From NCBI RefSeq assembly GCF_014851395.1, contig NW_024040707.1, forward strand, positions 7,786,187 through 7,850,186: DNA of 64,000 nt, read 5' to 3'. The position numbers and the translations under genes are program-made. Each line of letters opens with the position of its first letter. The stretch's first letter is position 1. The DNA is from Micropterus salmoides. Taxonomy: Eukaryota > Chordata > Actinopteri > Centrarchiformes > Centrarchidae. Below the pieces are notes generated by a model. That model did not search any database and was not told the DNA's origin. It saw nothing but the letters and a program-made list of their open reading frames with translations. This document shows, in pieces, positions 14,201 to 27,976 of this stretch.

Positions 14201-16269
14201 ACTTTCTTGGACAGGTCCCCCAGCTGCCCAGGTATACTTGGTGGCCCATTTTAGCATTTTGCAGAGAAACACTTAGAGAGCAGGGAGACAGTCTTTAATA
14301 TTGTCTTCAATTAGGCTTTTTGACAAACCAGCTGGGTGTAATAGCCATTCATAATACAATGCCAGTTCCATCCATCCCCCCATCAGCTATGGTGAAGAGG
14401 TGTGGGCTCGCACAATTAGGCCACCACAGCCCATGGGGAAATGGCACTTCAGACAGGGAGCCAACAAACACGGTCATCTAGTGGAACTGTGACCCGTTCA
14501 GCACAACAACAGTAGCATTTACACTACTCCTCTGTAAAGAACGAGTGTGGTCTGCCAGTGCTTCCTGTGCATCATTACAAGGGAAACAGACTTGAATGGG
14601 ACAGTCTCAGATTTTGTGTTTATTATTACATAGGATGCAAGAGGATGTGTTGGACGTCACAACAGTATTGTAAGAGTGGGTGGGGAGAGGGACGCTGTTG
14701 ATCAGCGGGGGCAAACAGGAGAAAGGCTGACAGGCCAGAGAAAGGTCAGGATATGAGAGGTCTCGGCTAGCAGCGCAGGTTTATATCATCTCAGGGTGGT
14801 CCGAGATGACGGCAACACACAAAAATGTCAATGAAGATATTCGGGATGAGGGAGACATAAGAAGAAACACACAGATCCAGAAGAGGCCAGGTCTGTGAGA
14901 ACCGGCCTGGACAATGTTCCATTGAAGGGGGAAAACAATAAAGCCTACAGACGTCGTGCTTCTCGCAGGCTTTTTCTGGGCAGAACACCAGGCTGCCTGA
15001 GTAAAAAACCAGCACAGTAAGCCAGTCCTACAGTGTAACACCCTGACATTTTGGTGAAATAGCTGAATTCCCTCTGTGAAAATCCCTACACAGGCGTGAT
15101 GTGTCCAGCGGTGGTGGGGCTGAGCTGGGAGTCTTCCCGGCATTTTTGTGGGCTAAACATGCAGCTTGGCTTGCACTAGAAAGGCATACCAGACGTGTGA
15201 AGCATTCTGCTCTTTCCTGTCTGTAAGCTTGAGAGATGGTGCTGGCAGAAACAACAGCTCAAACAACAGCTCAAACAACAGGCAGCTTCCACATGAATTA
15301 TGGTGATATCCCTTTCATTCTGAACAGGCTTGAAAACATGAAAACTTTAACTGGAAGTCGGCTGTTTTACATTTGATCCAAAAATTAAACAACTGCTCTG
15401 GAGACACAGTCGAAACAGCAGATTCATGGTTTCCATTAGCATGTGGAGCTGGTGCTTGTTCATGCATCATGTGAACGTCACAGTGTCCGTTCAGCTGACT
15501 GTCAAAGACAACAGGAGAGGTGATTGATCTTCTGGGTTTCCCCCAGGTGTTTCCTCTGGTCTGAAGTCAGACTCCCCCTATGACGTCACTCTTTGGCTCT
15601 CTTCCATGACCTGCAACCCCTTTCCATCAATACATGGACCTGAATGTTGATGTGACTCCTGTGTCAACCAGCAGAGAGGTAACCCAGACCCTGACGCTAT
15701 CAGCAAGGAAGCACAACAAGGAGACAAAGCATGGGTGGATACTTGTATAACAAGGATCCCAAAGCCTGCTGTTTGTGTTTCTCAACCTGAGATGGGAGCA
15801 TTAAATATGGATAGAAGTTAAGAAGACAATAACATTCTTTGCCAAATGTCCTTAGCAAAACCCATAAAGTGTGTGAGAAAAATCCTACAGGATAAGAGCA
15901 GAAAAATCAACACTGACACAATGCTAAACACAATGACAGTGGAGTGAAGTGAAGCATGGGATAGCTGCCCGTGCTCAGTTAACAATGCTGAAACATGGCA
16001 CTAAAAATGACTCTCTGGAGAATTATAGCTACAGCAGTTCTGCCAGACTCGGAGCGAGGAAAGAAAAGAGCAGAATTATACAGCTCTGTGAGAAAAAATG
16101 AAGGCCAGTCACAGCTCATTGATCTCATCAGCAAACCACACTCTCCAGGGAGAACCACAACAAACACCAACAACAGTGAGAAAACAATTAAAAATGTGTA
16201 AAGTGGAATGCAAAATTCAGGCTGATCTGTGCGTTTAATAAATGCAGACAAGGACCAAAGAATATAATC

Positions 16270-17100
16270 CAAACTGGGATGGCAACTAACCATTATTTCC
16301 ATTCATCAATGAATCTGCTGATTACTTTTTTGTAAATAGATGAATAGTTTTAATAATTTCATCCAGAGTAAAGGTGACGTCTTTAGATGTCTTGTTTTGT
16401 CCGACCAACAGTCCAAAATCCAAAGAAATGACTTAAAACAGAGAAAAGCAGAAAATACTCACATTTGAGAAGTTAGTGAAAGCAAACAGCTGACATTTTC
16501 GCTTAAATGTGGCTCAAGTTACTCAAATGATTAAAGTTTGAGAATAAATACTTAAAATGAGGGATGTAACTTTATTTATCGCTCAATCAATAAATGTCAG
16601 GAAAAAAATAACAAGTAACAATTTCCCAGTGCCCAAGCCGACGTATGTAATGTAAACTTACATCCTGGGTCTTATTTGCATACTTTACATACATAACAAT
16701 TGCTTGTTTTATCCCAAAACCAAAAATATTTTTTTCTTTATTGATTAATCTGACTTAATAGTTTGGTCTGTAAAACATCAGGCAACAGTAGAAAATACCC
16801 ATCACAATCCCATCACAAAAGGTGACACCATTAAATGTCTTGATTTTCCTCATCAACAGTCTAAAAAAAACAAAATATAAAATTTGTAATTAATTATTAG
16901 AAGAGTTGGTTATACAATGTTCTTTTGATCAATTTTCAAATAATTGTTGCAGCTGTCCCTAAAATTACTAATTTACAATCATATATAAAACAGAGAAACC
17001 TGAAAATCCACACATTTGAGAACCTGGAACCAGCAACCAAACTGTTATCAATAATTTCTTTGTCTATAATCTAATTTCAGCACTTCTAAAAATACTTCTT
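16270..17100. repeat. Dispersed TTAATC-type repeat, multiple merged copies
   Basis: Repeats TGTTTTGTCCGACCAACAG and AATACTCACATTTGAGAAG near 16390-16480, then CATCAGGCAACAGTAGAAAA near 16780 and again an ACATTTGAGAACCTGGAACC phrase near 17010. This is the family described at 4395, present as two or three diverged partial copies. Confidence 0.6.
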
Positions 17101-18489
17101 TATTCCACTTATTAAACATGTTTCTTCACTTTTACAGCATTTTTTAAATGGGTGGAATAAAGAAATGTCTAAGTAAATAATCTTCTTGTGTGCAGTCATT
17201 TAAGTTTTATTAACGTTGGAAGGGCTGCTTAGGGGCGTTAAAGGGATTTATGTTGTGACTCAAGGCTGGGTGTCATAACGGGGGGAGTCAGCAACTTCCT
17301 CTCACACATCGTCTCCCCGGGGTTTTGCCCTTTACTCTGAACCTGCTTTTAATATTTGAGCGGACTGACGCATTTCCTGGCCTGTCCCTAGACCCGGTTC
17401 TTGCCCAGCCACGACCAGATCCTGCCCCCGCACACAGAGGAAAGCAGGGAGGATGGAAAAGGAGAAGAGATGGGGAGAGTGTGAAGCAGGGAGTGAAAGG
17501 GATGAAACAAATCAAAAACAGATGCTTGTACACGTGTGATTCAGCATCTCAAAACTGAGCAGAGACGGAGCTAAGTGCCTGTGGAGCCCAATGACTTCTC
17601 CCTTAATCTCCTCTTCACACATTCAGGGTAACGGCTTCGTATCTGTATTCCCCAAGTGACGACTAACACACAGCTGTATGGTTGGAATCCCCACTTCTAT
17701 CAATAACGTTATCCCATTTCCTGACCAATGGGGTGAAAAACATGTAGCATGGTCTGATGTTGACACACCTGGAAACTTTCCCCCTGAGATCATGGCTTCT
17801 CAAGCAGCCTGGCCATCAGGGGAGAAGTTCCAGACATTAACATTGAAATCTCTTAGTCATAACTCTCTTTTCAGCCTCTCTATTGTCCTTCCAAACACAG
17901 ATATGTGCAAAGTTTATTTTATTTATCAAGAATGTAGTGGTTCAGACCAAATACAAGTCATTGTGTCTTCTGTCTGTGAGTCTGCTGACAAATGACGCAA
18001 AGCCAAGACCAAAGAGCCAAGTCCAGTCACTGTCTCGCTTAGGGGACAGTTCCTCACATGCTGCCTTTGACTGGAGAGCAAATTATCTCCTCCGGCACAG
18101 TCTAAAAACACAGTTGAGGGTTGGGCCACAAGATAGGACGGAGGCAGAAATTGGGTATTTTCCAATTAGTGTTCTATCTTGAATGTAAAAAGGCGGTCGC
18201 TGAATTAGTGTCCAGGCTAAACACACTGCCCTCCTAATGAGAAATCCTGACACAGATTTATTTGACTTGTCACTTGAACAAAACTGTGCTGTTTTAACCA
18301 AAACAGACAATTTACGAAATGTACAGATGTTAGCTGCAGCTTGCTCTCAACGATCACAATGACCATTTGTGTTTTCCCGTGTGTTCACGTTCAGCTCAGC
18401 CTCTGACTGATCTCAAAATTCACCAAAACCCCTGGTTATTTCCATCCAGTCTTTCTACTTCTTCCTAATTAAGTAGGTTTATGAAGCAG

Positions 18490-19020
18490 ATTCATAAAAC
18501 CCCAGGATAAGTGCAAAGTGTTTGCTAGCATAGCGTAGCATGAAGGCTGGAAACAGAGCGAAATAGCTGACCTGCCTCTGTCCAAAAGTAACAAAAATCT
18601 ACCCAGCAGCACCTCTAAAGCTTGGTCATTACACATTATATCTTGTTGGGTTCATTTGTACAAAAACTGTAAAAGTGTGTAAACAACTATTATATGTAAT
18701 AGACTATTTCTTGGCTTGACCAGTGGAGACTCCAAGAATGCTAAATAAAATAGTTTGATAAAATAATTTGGCAAACTGTAAAATAGCGAATATCAATTTT
18801 TCACTCCAGGTTTTGTACAAATGAAACAAATGCTTAGTTAATAAGTTTTAGAGGTGCTGGTAGAGGGCTTTGGTTACCTTTGGATAGTGCCAGACTGGCT
18901 GTTTCCCCGGTTAATAATCTTTATGCTAAGCTAAGCAGCTGTAGCTTCATATTTAATGCACAAATGTAAGAGGCGATCAGTCTTCTTATCTAACTCTCCA
19001 TCAGAAAGCAAAAATCGTAT
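18490..19020. repeat. Dispersed GCTAGCTT-type repeat
   Basis: Shows GCATAGCGTAGCATGAAGGC, CAGCACCTCTAAAGCTTGG, then after an interval TTTTAGAGGTGCTGGTAGA, GCTGTTTCCCCGGTTAAT and TGCTAAGCTAAGCAGCTGTA. The second half reads in the opposite sense to the first, so two copies lie head to head or the family itself has inverted parts. Confidence 0.6.
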
Positions 19021-19024
19021 TTCC

Positions 19025-19058
19025 CACATCACGTTAACTATTCAGTTAACGTGATGTG
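19025..19058. repeat. Perfect 14-bp palindrome, 6-nt loop
   Basis: CACATCACGTTAAC at 19025-19038 is followed by TATTCA and then its exact reverse complement at 19045-19058. It would form a stable cruciform or RNA hairpin. It sits at the end of a dispersed repeat; no function is known. Confidence 0.85.
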
Positions 19059-20551
19059 AAAGCAACAAAAAAAAGAGAGAAATCAGAGTAGCGAGGAAAA
19101 GAACTTCACTACTGTCCTGTTGTATTATGCTAGCCTTTTCTGCAGTACATCTGACAGCTCTACTTTACAGTATGGATAATCCACCAGAAACATTAGTCAG
19201 ACTATTTATATTGAGTCAGAATTATAGTTCACAAGGCATAACCGGCAGCCCTCCATGGAGTCACGTTGCAGCTGAGGCTTAACTCCGTCCGTGCAGTGTC
19301 CGAAAGTGTTGGAGGTGCACAGATGATACTAATCCAAATACAAGGGATTCCAGCAACCTGTTGTTAGCTATGCTCTGATATACAAATTTTCCACATTTCT
19401 CTCATGTTTCTAGATTTTTCTGTCTGTGCCACCCCAGGTACAAAACACATGATCAGGCCTGTCTCTGAACAAATTGGAGCCCTTCTCTCACATATCAAGG
19501 GAAAAGTGGATTTGCCCTTCTAAACCGTATGAGACATCTGATATCTACAGCCATACAGAATTGAGATCAGATGTTCGGCCCCCATTAACATAATCCAATC
19601 TGCTAGGGAAAACAAATGCAGAGTTATGAGCACGATTTTGTTCACCCACACTGTGAAGTAAAACCAAAGGCTGGGATTATTGGCATTAAAAATCTGCTCA
19701 GCGTGTTCCAGTGTGAGTGTGATACTGCACTCGCTGGCCCAGCTCTTGTTTTTTGACTCCCCTGCCTCGCATTAGTCATTGCTGGTCTCATTCGCCATGG
19801 GTTGTGATAGGAATACTAATGTCAATTTACTACAACTCATCCATCATTTAGGGCTCAGGATGTTGCCATAGTGCTGATTCAATGTCTGCGGTACAGCATG
19901 CGCAACCGGTGGCAACACCGGATGGCTCATTTGAAAGAGAAACAAGAAGGAGTGAGCAAAGTAGCGGCCATGAGTGCTGGCTATTAGATTTCATTGCACT
20001 TAATAAACTGTTCACACTCTTGCCGGTTGTGTGCTGACCGATCAAGGTCTTTTTCATCTCTCAGGATGTCCGACAGAAGCAGATTAGCATTAGTGTTCAG
20101 CATGTAGCACCCTGCTTTTCATGGCTTTTTGTGTCAGCACTGTGTGAAATGTCTTGCTATTCATTCAAATAAAAGAGAGGGACAGCCAGGGCTCACGCAG
20201 CGAGTCCCGTCCTTCATCACAAAAGGCTCAGGGATGACATCATCTCTGTATCCTAAAGCTTTTCACCAGGGATTAATCTCCATTTACATAAATCATCAAT
20301 TAACTTCCTGGATAGAACATATAAATAGACCTAGTATAATACCTTAGGCAGAACTGTATAAAATAATTAAAATGTTCTGTGACCTCATTCAGGAGAGCAT
20401 GTTCTGCCATTTCAAGATATATAATTGTAAAAATTATAACATGTTGCTTTTTTGACATTCAAAAAGGTAGTATTGACTGGTCATTCTTAATGTGTTGGAT
20501 ACACTAGGCTGAATTGATTGTTTTCCTAGTTATAGGAGTGATGGTGTCCAC

Positions 20552-20630
20552 CACATAAAGTGGTGGAGGGTAAATATAATGCACTATAGTCAATATAGCG
20601 CACTATATTTACCCTCCGACACTTTATGTG
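20552..20630. mobile_element. 79-bp hairpin, MITE-like
   Basis: Arms of 27 bases (20552-20578 and 20604-20630) begin CACATAAAGTG and end GGGTAAATATA. They are complementary at 25 of 27 positions around a 25-base middle that is itself partly palindromic (GCACTATAGT / ATAGCGCACTATA). The form is that of a very short foldback element. No convincing target duplication was seen. Confidence 0.6.
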
Positions 20631-21799
20631 TATGAAATCTGAAAATTATTTATAGTGCCTTCATAAATTCCAACAATTGAACAGAAAAGAAGTGTCCATG
20701 GCATGTCATTGGGATCCGTCACCTTATTATACACTGAGCAGGAGGAACTCTGGTCTCAAGCCAATCCAGCTTTGAGGTTCCAACTGGCAAAAGCCCTTCA
20801 TCTGGTCTCATTTAAAAAGATGAAAGCCTTTACAGCTAATGGTGCCGTGTCTGCTCAGTAGGAGGGCAGCAGCGCTGTGGTAAAAAAAATGATATTGTTC
20901 TGTGTATCATTAGATCTGTTTGCAGCCCTTCACATCAGGATGACACCAATTGGATGTTAAGCCTCCAGGTGTGACACCTTGCCGTCCAGGGATTTGAACA
21001 GGCGAATGTGGGACAATCCCTGATTAAAACACAAAGACCATCAAACTACACACAAGTGCTTTAATCCCTGTCACTTTCATTACCTGGAGTTCACTGACGC
21101 CCTTTAACAGGATGGAGATATTGCCCGCAGGCCAGCGCCACTGAGCTTTCTCGTCATTAAATCAAGTGAAAATTAAAATAGCAGAATAAACTCACATTGA
21201 TGGGGGGAGAAGGTAGTAGAGCATGAGTTTAATGCATCTAATGCGCAAATCACAAGCAGAGGTCATTCATTTAAAAAAGCAACAGAGCACTTCTTTATCT
21301 GTAAATGATGTATGTAAATGATATCAGCTGCAGCTGCATGAGAAGATGGATGTGACGGAGACCAGCTTGATGTCAGTCAACTGTTTTCTTCCCCCAATTA
21401 AATAATGGTTGGGTCCCCCACCCTTAACTGGCCAAAGTCACAGTCTTGGGAGGAGCAGTCTTGACAGAACAGAAGGGCCACTGACACAGATTTAAGATGG
21501 AAGGAGGTCAGTCTGAAATAGAGCAGAAGCAACAAGACCACGCAGTCAGCAGAAATCCCTTCCAGCTCCACACAGCTGGAGATGCAGATCTTCCAGAAAC
21601 ACAAGAAAACAACCTCCAACTTCCCAAAAAGGGTTTGTTACAGTCACAAACAGCGATGAACCGGATGAGCCTGGAATTCAAAGTGCCTGGAGTCCAAATA
21701 ATTGGGGCTCACTTTAGATGTTTTCGGTGTGTATTTTGAATTTAATATACATAGTAGTTGTGTGCAGTTCTTTATACATGAGCAAGACCAGACATCAAT

Positions 21800-22420
21800 A
21801 TCAAGGATCAAGGACCAAGGTAATTTATTTATCATTATACCACACAATGTTGTACAGCGAAATGAAAGTTCCCTTCGTGCTACACACATAGACATAGGTA
21901 AATTTAGGTTCATAGGTAAATTTATATTAGACTAGGGTAACGTATAAAATAAAACAATATTGGCCTATACAGTAATTTATATACATTACCTACATACACG
22001 CAGACACACATACACCTCGGGAAAAAATCTGCAAGGGATTTTTTGATTTGCCTCTGGGGGAATATAAACAGCAAGACACTCATGACAATATGGTTTTCAC
22101 CTTCACATAAAAAGCATAAAAAGCAAACATTTGGGAAACAGTGTCCATACACTTTAAGCGCCAAGCATCATCAATGTAAACACAGAGCGTTCTGTCAGAA
22201 CACAGTGCGCCCGCCTTGTTGTTGCTGTTGATGGAGCAGCATATGAAATCGGGGTGCTCAACTGAAGGGCTCCTCTCGGTACACAACGTGCACTAAATAC
22301 AAATTCAGCGAATGAAATCCTGCAATACATTACGTCCCCCAATGAAGGAAAGAGATGGTTAGAGAACATCAAAATCCAGAGGCAAAATGAGTCCAGCTCA
22401 CACCACAATGCACAGGGTGT
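21800..22420. repeat. Unclassified ~600-bp interspersed repeat, copy 1
   Basis: Shares a colinear series with 29535-30030: CAAGGTAATTTATTTATCAT, a TACAGCGAAATGAAAGTTCC phrase, TACACACATAG, ACGTATAAAATAAAAC, TTTATATACAT, AATATGGTTTTCACCTTCAC and ATCATCAATGTAAACACA. There is no protein with family features in any frame. It may be an LTR or a retroposon; the two copies are clearly diverged. Confidence 0.6.
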
Positions 22421-22689
22421 ATAAAGGAGCTCATCTTAATCTAAGCAGTCGGATGTAGATAAACTGTGGAAAAGTGCAGTAACACAGCATTTCATAATGA
22501 ACGTGGAACACAACAAACCAACATCACTGTGTAAATTTAGGAAAGTCATTGCTTTTATAGAGCTGAGCAATAATTCAGTAGTATTGATCAACTACTGACT
22601 TGGTGGAATTGTGTTATGACAATATGAACATCCTCTCTCAGCTGTGAAGATTGGCTGTATTATTTGTCTTATGTGGTAGTAAACTGAGT

Positions 22690-22990
22690 ATTTTTGAACA
22701 CCTTTGGTTTTAGGAAACTGTGATGGGCATTTTCCACTATTTTGTCATCAGTTTATTAATCTTATCTATTGACTCTTAGTGGAATCATATCATCTTATTT
22801 TTTTTAGGACTGGCACTAAAGATTAATTTCATGATTGATTAATGTGCCGATTATTTGTTTTGACAAATCACAATTACCAGGAGTCCAAGGTGACATCTTG
22901 AAATTGCTCCTTTTTGTCAACCAACAGTCCAAAGCCAAAAGATATTCAGTTAACAATGATATTAAGCATGTATGTATGTTTTTGTTGGAC
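22690..22990. repeat. Dispersed TTAATC-type repeat
   Basis: The phrases GGAAACTGTGATGGGCATTT, GACTGGCACTAAAGATTAAT and AACCAACAGTCCAAAGCC place this in the family described at 4395, here in the opposite sense at its left end. Edges approximate. Confidence 0.55.
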
Positions 22991-25629
22991 TAAATACTTG
23001 ACCAATTTGTTTCACTTCTACTTATTTTAAATAGTTCATATATATATACCGTAGTTTGTCCTCTGCATACAACTTACTAACATAATCTCTTATTATTCAC
23101 TTACATTTCCACTAAACATGCGTAGCTAATTCATGTCTCACAAAGCGAGACATTACACCAGATGCTCTACAATCCTACCGACCAGGCATCTCCTTGGGTT
23201 TGACATAACCCCCCCCATCATCTGACTTTGTGTCACAGTTCCATCCATCCAGTCATTGAGACGCTGGAGACGCACTAGCAGTGAGCACAACAGGTCATTG
23301 GCCTCGGATTCCCTGTCTGTCGAGGCTCCCTGCTCTGCTCAGTGACTCAATGACAAACCCATCACCATGAAGCGGGCCTCGCCTCAGCTCTCTGCCCCCA
23401 GGAGTTCACATGGGAAGGGAGGAAGGATCATCTGGGCTCTCTTCCCCGGGGGCCATTCACATGCAGAGAAAGAAAGAGTCTGTCTCTCAGCGGAAGTAAG
23501 AAGCTCGCTGAACAATAGACATATTCTGCATAAAAGACTGTTAGGCCACATGAACAGATCAGCAAGGATGCTGAAAGTCCCGCCAAACAGCAAAGAGCGC
23601 GTTAATCAAATATCTTCTAAAGCTCAGCATAAATAGTAGAGGCATTCACAGAGGTTCAGGGACTGTAATCACAAAACATCCTGAAGGCTAAAAGCAGCTG
23701 TAAGTGGCCAAGTTAGGCGAAACTCATAAATATAAGAAGAGTGTGAGTCTTAATTTTAGGTTGAACAAGTTTTTGGTCTAAGAGAAATTCACAAAGCCTT
23801 TTAACACTAAAAGTAGTCTGAGAGAAATGATATCCAGATGCCTCCTGAATCACTACGACCTGCTCATGGTCAGTAATACGCTGCAGGTAATGCACTTTGT
23901 TGTAGAAAAACGATATATACACAACCATAATGAAGCTGTAAAAGCATATTTTGATGGACGGCCAAATATGCTAACCGATCAGTTCACCAACAAATCAAAA
24001 CAATCCAATAACACCAGAGGCGACGGTTTGTGCGGCTCTCCACGACTTGGACACTGGGAACATACAGCTCAAAGCTTCTCAGATGTCAGAATTCTTCATC
24101 AAACCAGACCAACCAAAAATGTACTCTCGCAGCTTCTCAGAGCCCATTTTTCGACAGCTCATTATGTGTAATTAAATGAACACCAACAATAGCAATAAAG
24201 AAATAAATAGCCATAAAGCTTGATTCTATAACAATTCTATAGCAACTTCATCACTAGCACGGTGAGATGTCAGTCACTTTCATCAAGCTTCTAGCATATA
24301 AAAGTACAACCAGGTGGCTGAGAAATAAAGGTCAGACAATGGCTTCACAGATACGTTTAAAAGTGCTCAAAGTTATCCATTTATTCCAGCTTATTTAAAA
24401 GTTTATACTTCAGTGAACCACAACATAAGGTAGCCTACTTGTTGCTACATGAGTGAGGTCCATTTACATTATCCTCCATCAGTATGTGAGTGTGACCTCA
24501 AATTAACGTGTCAGTGGGGAGAAAACAGCTCAAACGTTGCGTGTTGCCAATGTTGTGCTGGAGCAAACACAAACACAGGAGTTCCTGCGGCCGTGTAATC
24601 ATCACAGACCACTTTCCCAAAACAGATGTGGAGAGCATCACTGGCTGGAATTGCACATCTGTCCAACTCGGAGTATCCATAGAGACTAAACACCAAATAC
24701 ATACAGTTTGTTCAAGAGATCTCCGAGCCCTGAACCGTACTGGTGATTCATCATGTTGTAACGTGCTTAACAACAGTAACAGTAGATTTAAATCAGAGAA
24801 GAAGAACCTAATTGTCTACTATGTCCTCTTTATGGTCCAAGGTTGAGCAAACAAGTAGAGAAGGCTGGGACATGTGAGTGATAAATGCACTGAACTGATT
24901 TCTTGCATGATTTTACACATGCGGGAACCAGACTGTCATGCCAATCCTAATAGTGGTAAGCCTTGATTTTCCTGTATTCTGAGCATGTTGCTTCCTTCCA
25001 GTCATCCACCTCCAGCAGTGTTACATAACACTACACAGAGCTGCATTTAGCTCCACAAAGGAGGCATTTTAATGCTCTCTGAAAACACTGTTACAGATTT
25101 CAGTGGCTACAAGAACATGCATTTATTTAATCTCTTCTAGAGCGTTCTCTTCTAGTCATTTAAACATACTGGGTAGCGGATAAAAGACTCAACATAAACT
25201 GGGGGAAAAGCTCGCAATGACTGAACATAAGGCGTATAGGAGTGGGTGTTTGTTCCCCTCAAGCCACTGTGAAACATCTGCACAAGTATACAGAGGAGGC
25301 ATATTTTCAATCCACATTCACAGCTCCAGTCAGATAAGAGACAACTCTTTCCACCCATTCATGAAAAAAAAAAAAGTAAACAGTGAGGCGTTGTAGAGCT
25401 CTAAATAATGAGGTAGGTGACTCTGTAGCATGCAGTTTGTCTTGCTGTAACCTCGCTGCTTAGCATATGAAACAACAAGAAGGAGAAGGTTAGTGCAAAT
25501 ACCCTTCACTCAGCGCTTCCTGAGATGTGCTGTTCTCCAGCCCAGATGGCAGTCATTAAGATGCTGCTGCTAAGTCTGGAAGTCTTTGATTTGGGAGAAG
25601 AGATTTTATCTCAGGGAGCACACACAAGT

Positions 25630-25830
25630 GCAGTGTTGGAAAGTAACTAAGTATATTTACTCAAATATTTTTTTAAGTACTTTCTTCTTTTTGTGGTACT
25701 TACTTGGGTATTTCTATTTTACACTACTTCAGAGGTAAATATTGAACTTTTTACTCTACAACAGCTATAATTACCTTTCAAGATTAAGATTTTATATGAA
25801 AGACATATGATATGTTTATAACATACAATG
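25630..25830. repeat. Dispersed AAGTA/ACTTACT-rich repeat
   Basis: GTTGGAAAGTAACTAAGTA, TTTACTCAAATA, TTTTAAGTACTTTC and TTTTACACTACTTCAGAGG match the order of the family at 28290 and 42220. Non-coding. Confidence 0.6.
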
Positions 25831-26859
25831 CATTGTTAAAGATTAAACCAGGCTCGTGACTCCTTACAGTACAACAAATACAGTAAAACTCCTTTCAACA
25901 GTGTCTAGTTGGAGCTACTGGTCTTGTTTCAAATGTCTATGAGTGGTTAGCAGTTCCACCAAAGAGTGATTTCCTCTGTAAACTTCTCCCATGGTTTAAT
26001 TTTAATAACTGTTCAAGGCCCAAAAATATAGAATTATCCAATATTTTTTTTAGAAACAGCAAAGATTAGAGAAATGTCCAAAATATGAATACAAATGTGT
26101 GCAGTAGAATTTTCTTCTTTCCTATCTCATTAATCATGCACGACCCCTCAGATTTATCTTGTGACCTTTTGAAGGGGCACAACCTTCTACCTAATCTACT
26201 TAACTGTATATAGAGTTTTTAAAACTACACCTTGCTGCTAACACATTGATGCATCAGTGTTAACAATGTGATAATGTCATATATAATAATATGTCAGTCC
26301 CAGACTCCCTCTGGACTCACTAATTTTTGCAGACTTTGTACGCATTCCTTTTTGTCTTTGTTTTAGGCTATGATGTCTTCCAACACAAACTTAGCTATGA
26401 GTCTGACTTCTCATTTTGTCAGCTTAAGAAAGAGTAAAGCTGCCAGCAACCCAAAATACACGAATAATGGCACCGGCGCCTCTAGAAATGTGCAAATGTT
26501 TACTGATAATCAGTCAAAATATTATCATAGAACAGTTCAAAGTTGTAGAAAAATATTGTTTCACTTGTTTAATACAGTCTATCTACATTTATGTGTATTT
26601 ATAAAATAACGTTATGTTACATAAAGGAAACATGCACCAAGCATGCTTTATTAAAGTAAAGGATCGTCCACCACTGCACACGTGTAAAAGATCCCCCCTT
26701 GACTCCATGGGAGCAGAAGACCAGGTTTAGATGTGGGTGTAGAAAATTCCTGCCTTATTTATGTAACCTTTGGTGCATGGCGGTCAGGGGCTTTGGCACA
26801 GGCTGTGTGGGGAAACCTTCAGTTTCCTCTGATTCCAGTGATTAGAGACACTGTTTGAA

Positions 26860-27365
26860 CTAGAGCTGATAGATCGACTATACCAAAAATGAGTAATTGA
26901 TTCATCATTTAAGTCACTTTTAAGCAAAAATCCCAAACATTCATTGTTCCAGCTTCACAGTTGTGAAGATTTCCTGCTTATCTTTGTCTAATGTGAAAGT
27001 AACTGGATGCCCTTGGGTTTTGGAAGGTTGGAAATTATGATTTTTCTCAGATTACTTCAGTACTTCAGGGTTTAACAGGTTAATCAAGGAAACATTCTGC
27101 AGGTTAATCAACAATTAAAATAACAATGAAAATCCATTGACTTTCAGTTGAATCATATCGGCTTCTTGTTTTTATGGCTGCAACTTTAGTGCTTTATTCC
27201 TGACTACTCAATGAGCCCTTTTGTCTTTATAATGTCAAAACAAAAGAAGACATTTGAAGGCATCATTGTTAGAGGCATTTTTCACATTTTCTGACATTCT
27301 ACAGACCAGATGATTAATCAATTAATCAATAAAGAAAGAAAAATCATAGTTGCAGCTCTAGTTTA
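26860..27365. repeat. Dispersed TTAATC-type repeat, probably two copies in opposite orientation
   Basis: The left part runs from AGAGCTGATAGATCGACTAT to GGTTAATCAACAATTAAAAT; the right part ends with GACATTCTACAGACCAGATG and GATTAATCAATTAATC. Both ends converge on an AGAGCTG / CAGCTCT phrase (26873 and 27353), suggesting a composite with inverted ends. Confidence 0.55.
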
Positions 27366-27976
27366 ACTGGCTCTTAATGCTTTTGGCTAATTTATAAGGG
27401 AAATTAATACAGATTTAAGGGGAATTCCTTTTATAAAGCACTAAAGTGAAGCTTCTCCATTTATCCTTCCATGTTTTTTTTATTACAATGATCTCCTGAA
27501 CACCATCTTCAGTGTCAAAGGAATGCTGATAAAAAACAGAAAAGTATGGAAGCAAAAAGGGGAAAGCAGTGAAATAATCTGACAAAGTGAATACTTTGAT
27601 CTCTGCAGCTGCATCTCAGCCCATGTGACAACTCATATGGCTGCATTGCTCATCATCATGCCTACTGTCTTAGACATGACTGACTGGGAGGCTGTGAAAT
27701 ACTCACAAATCTGACTCTAATTGTAATCCTGACACAATTTATCGGATCAAAGTATTAATCCCATTGAGATTTAAGGAGTTAGGCTACAACGTGTCGCAAT
27801 GTAGTCCAACATGCAATAGACTAGAGAAGACACATGGACACATCGCACTTGCATTAAACGTGTGGAATGAATAATGTGAATTAACCAACACGCAAACACC
27901 AGAAATCAGTACAGTCTTGTATGAGAATTGAGGCAGTTTAACGAGCAAAGGATAATACTCAGATCCATGTCCTTAC

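Larger units (their letters stand above)
1..27976 (-). other. Presumed ACAP3 intron 1 (no exons recognised)
   Basis: This stretch lies downstream, on the minus strand, of the ACAP3 first coding exon, and I could not recognise the expected second exon (residues following FRFR, a BAR-domain helix) anywhere in it. Open frames here are short, lack family resemblance and mostly overlap repeats. It is therefore best read as one very long first intron, or intron plus other non-coding DNA, with the remaining exons left of the window. Visible content is listed separately: LINE and hAT elements, hairpins, and several dispersed repeat families. Stretches between those entries (for example 5200-7100, 11600-13900, 14600-16200, 23000-25600) show nothing I can name. 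Confidence 0.5.

Noticed and set aside
14781..15143. 120-codon open frame on the minus strand
   Set aside because: Cys/His/Ser-rich with no domain, no splice-supported neighbours and biased to random composition; a shorter frame overlaps it. Nothing links it to a family.
24508..24846. 112-codon plus-strand frame
   Set aside because: Low-information composition and two opposing frames over the same bases; no family resemblance.
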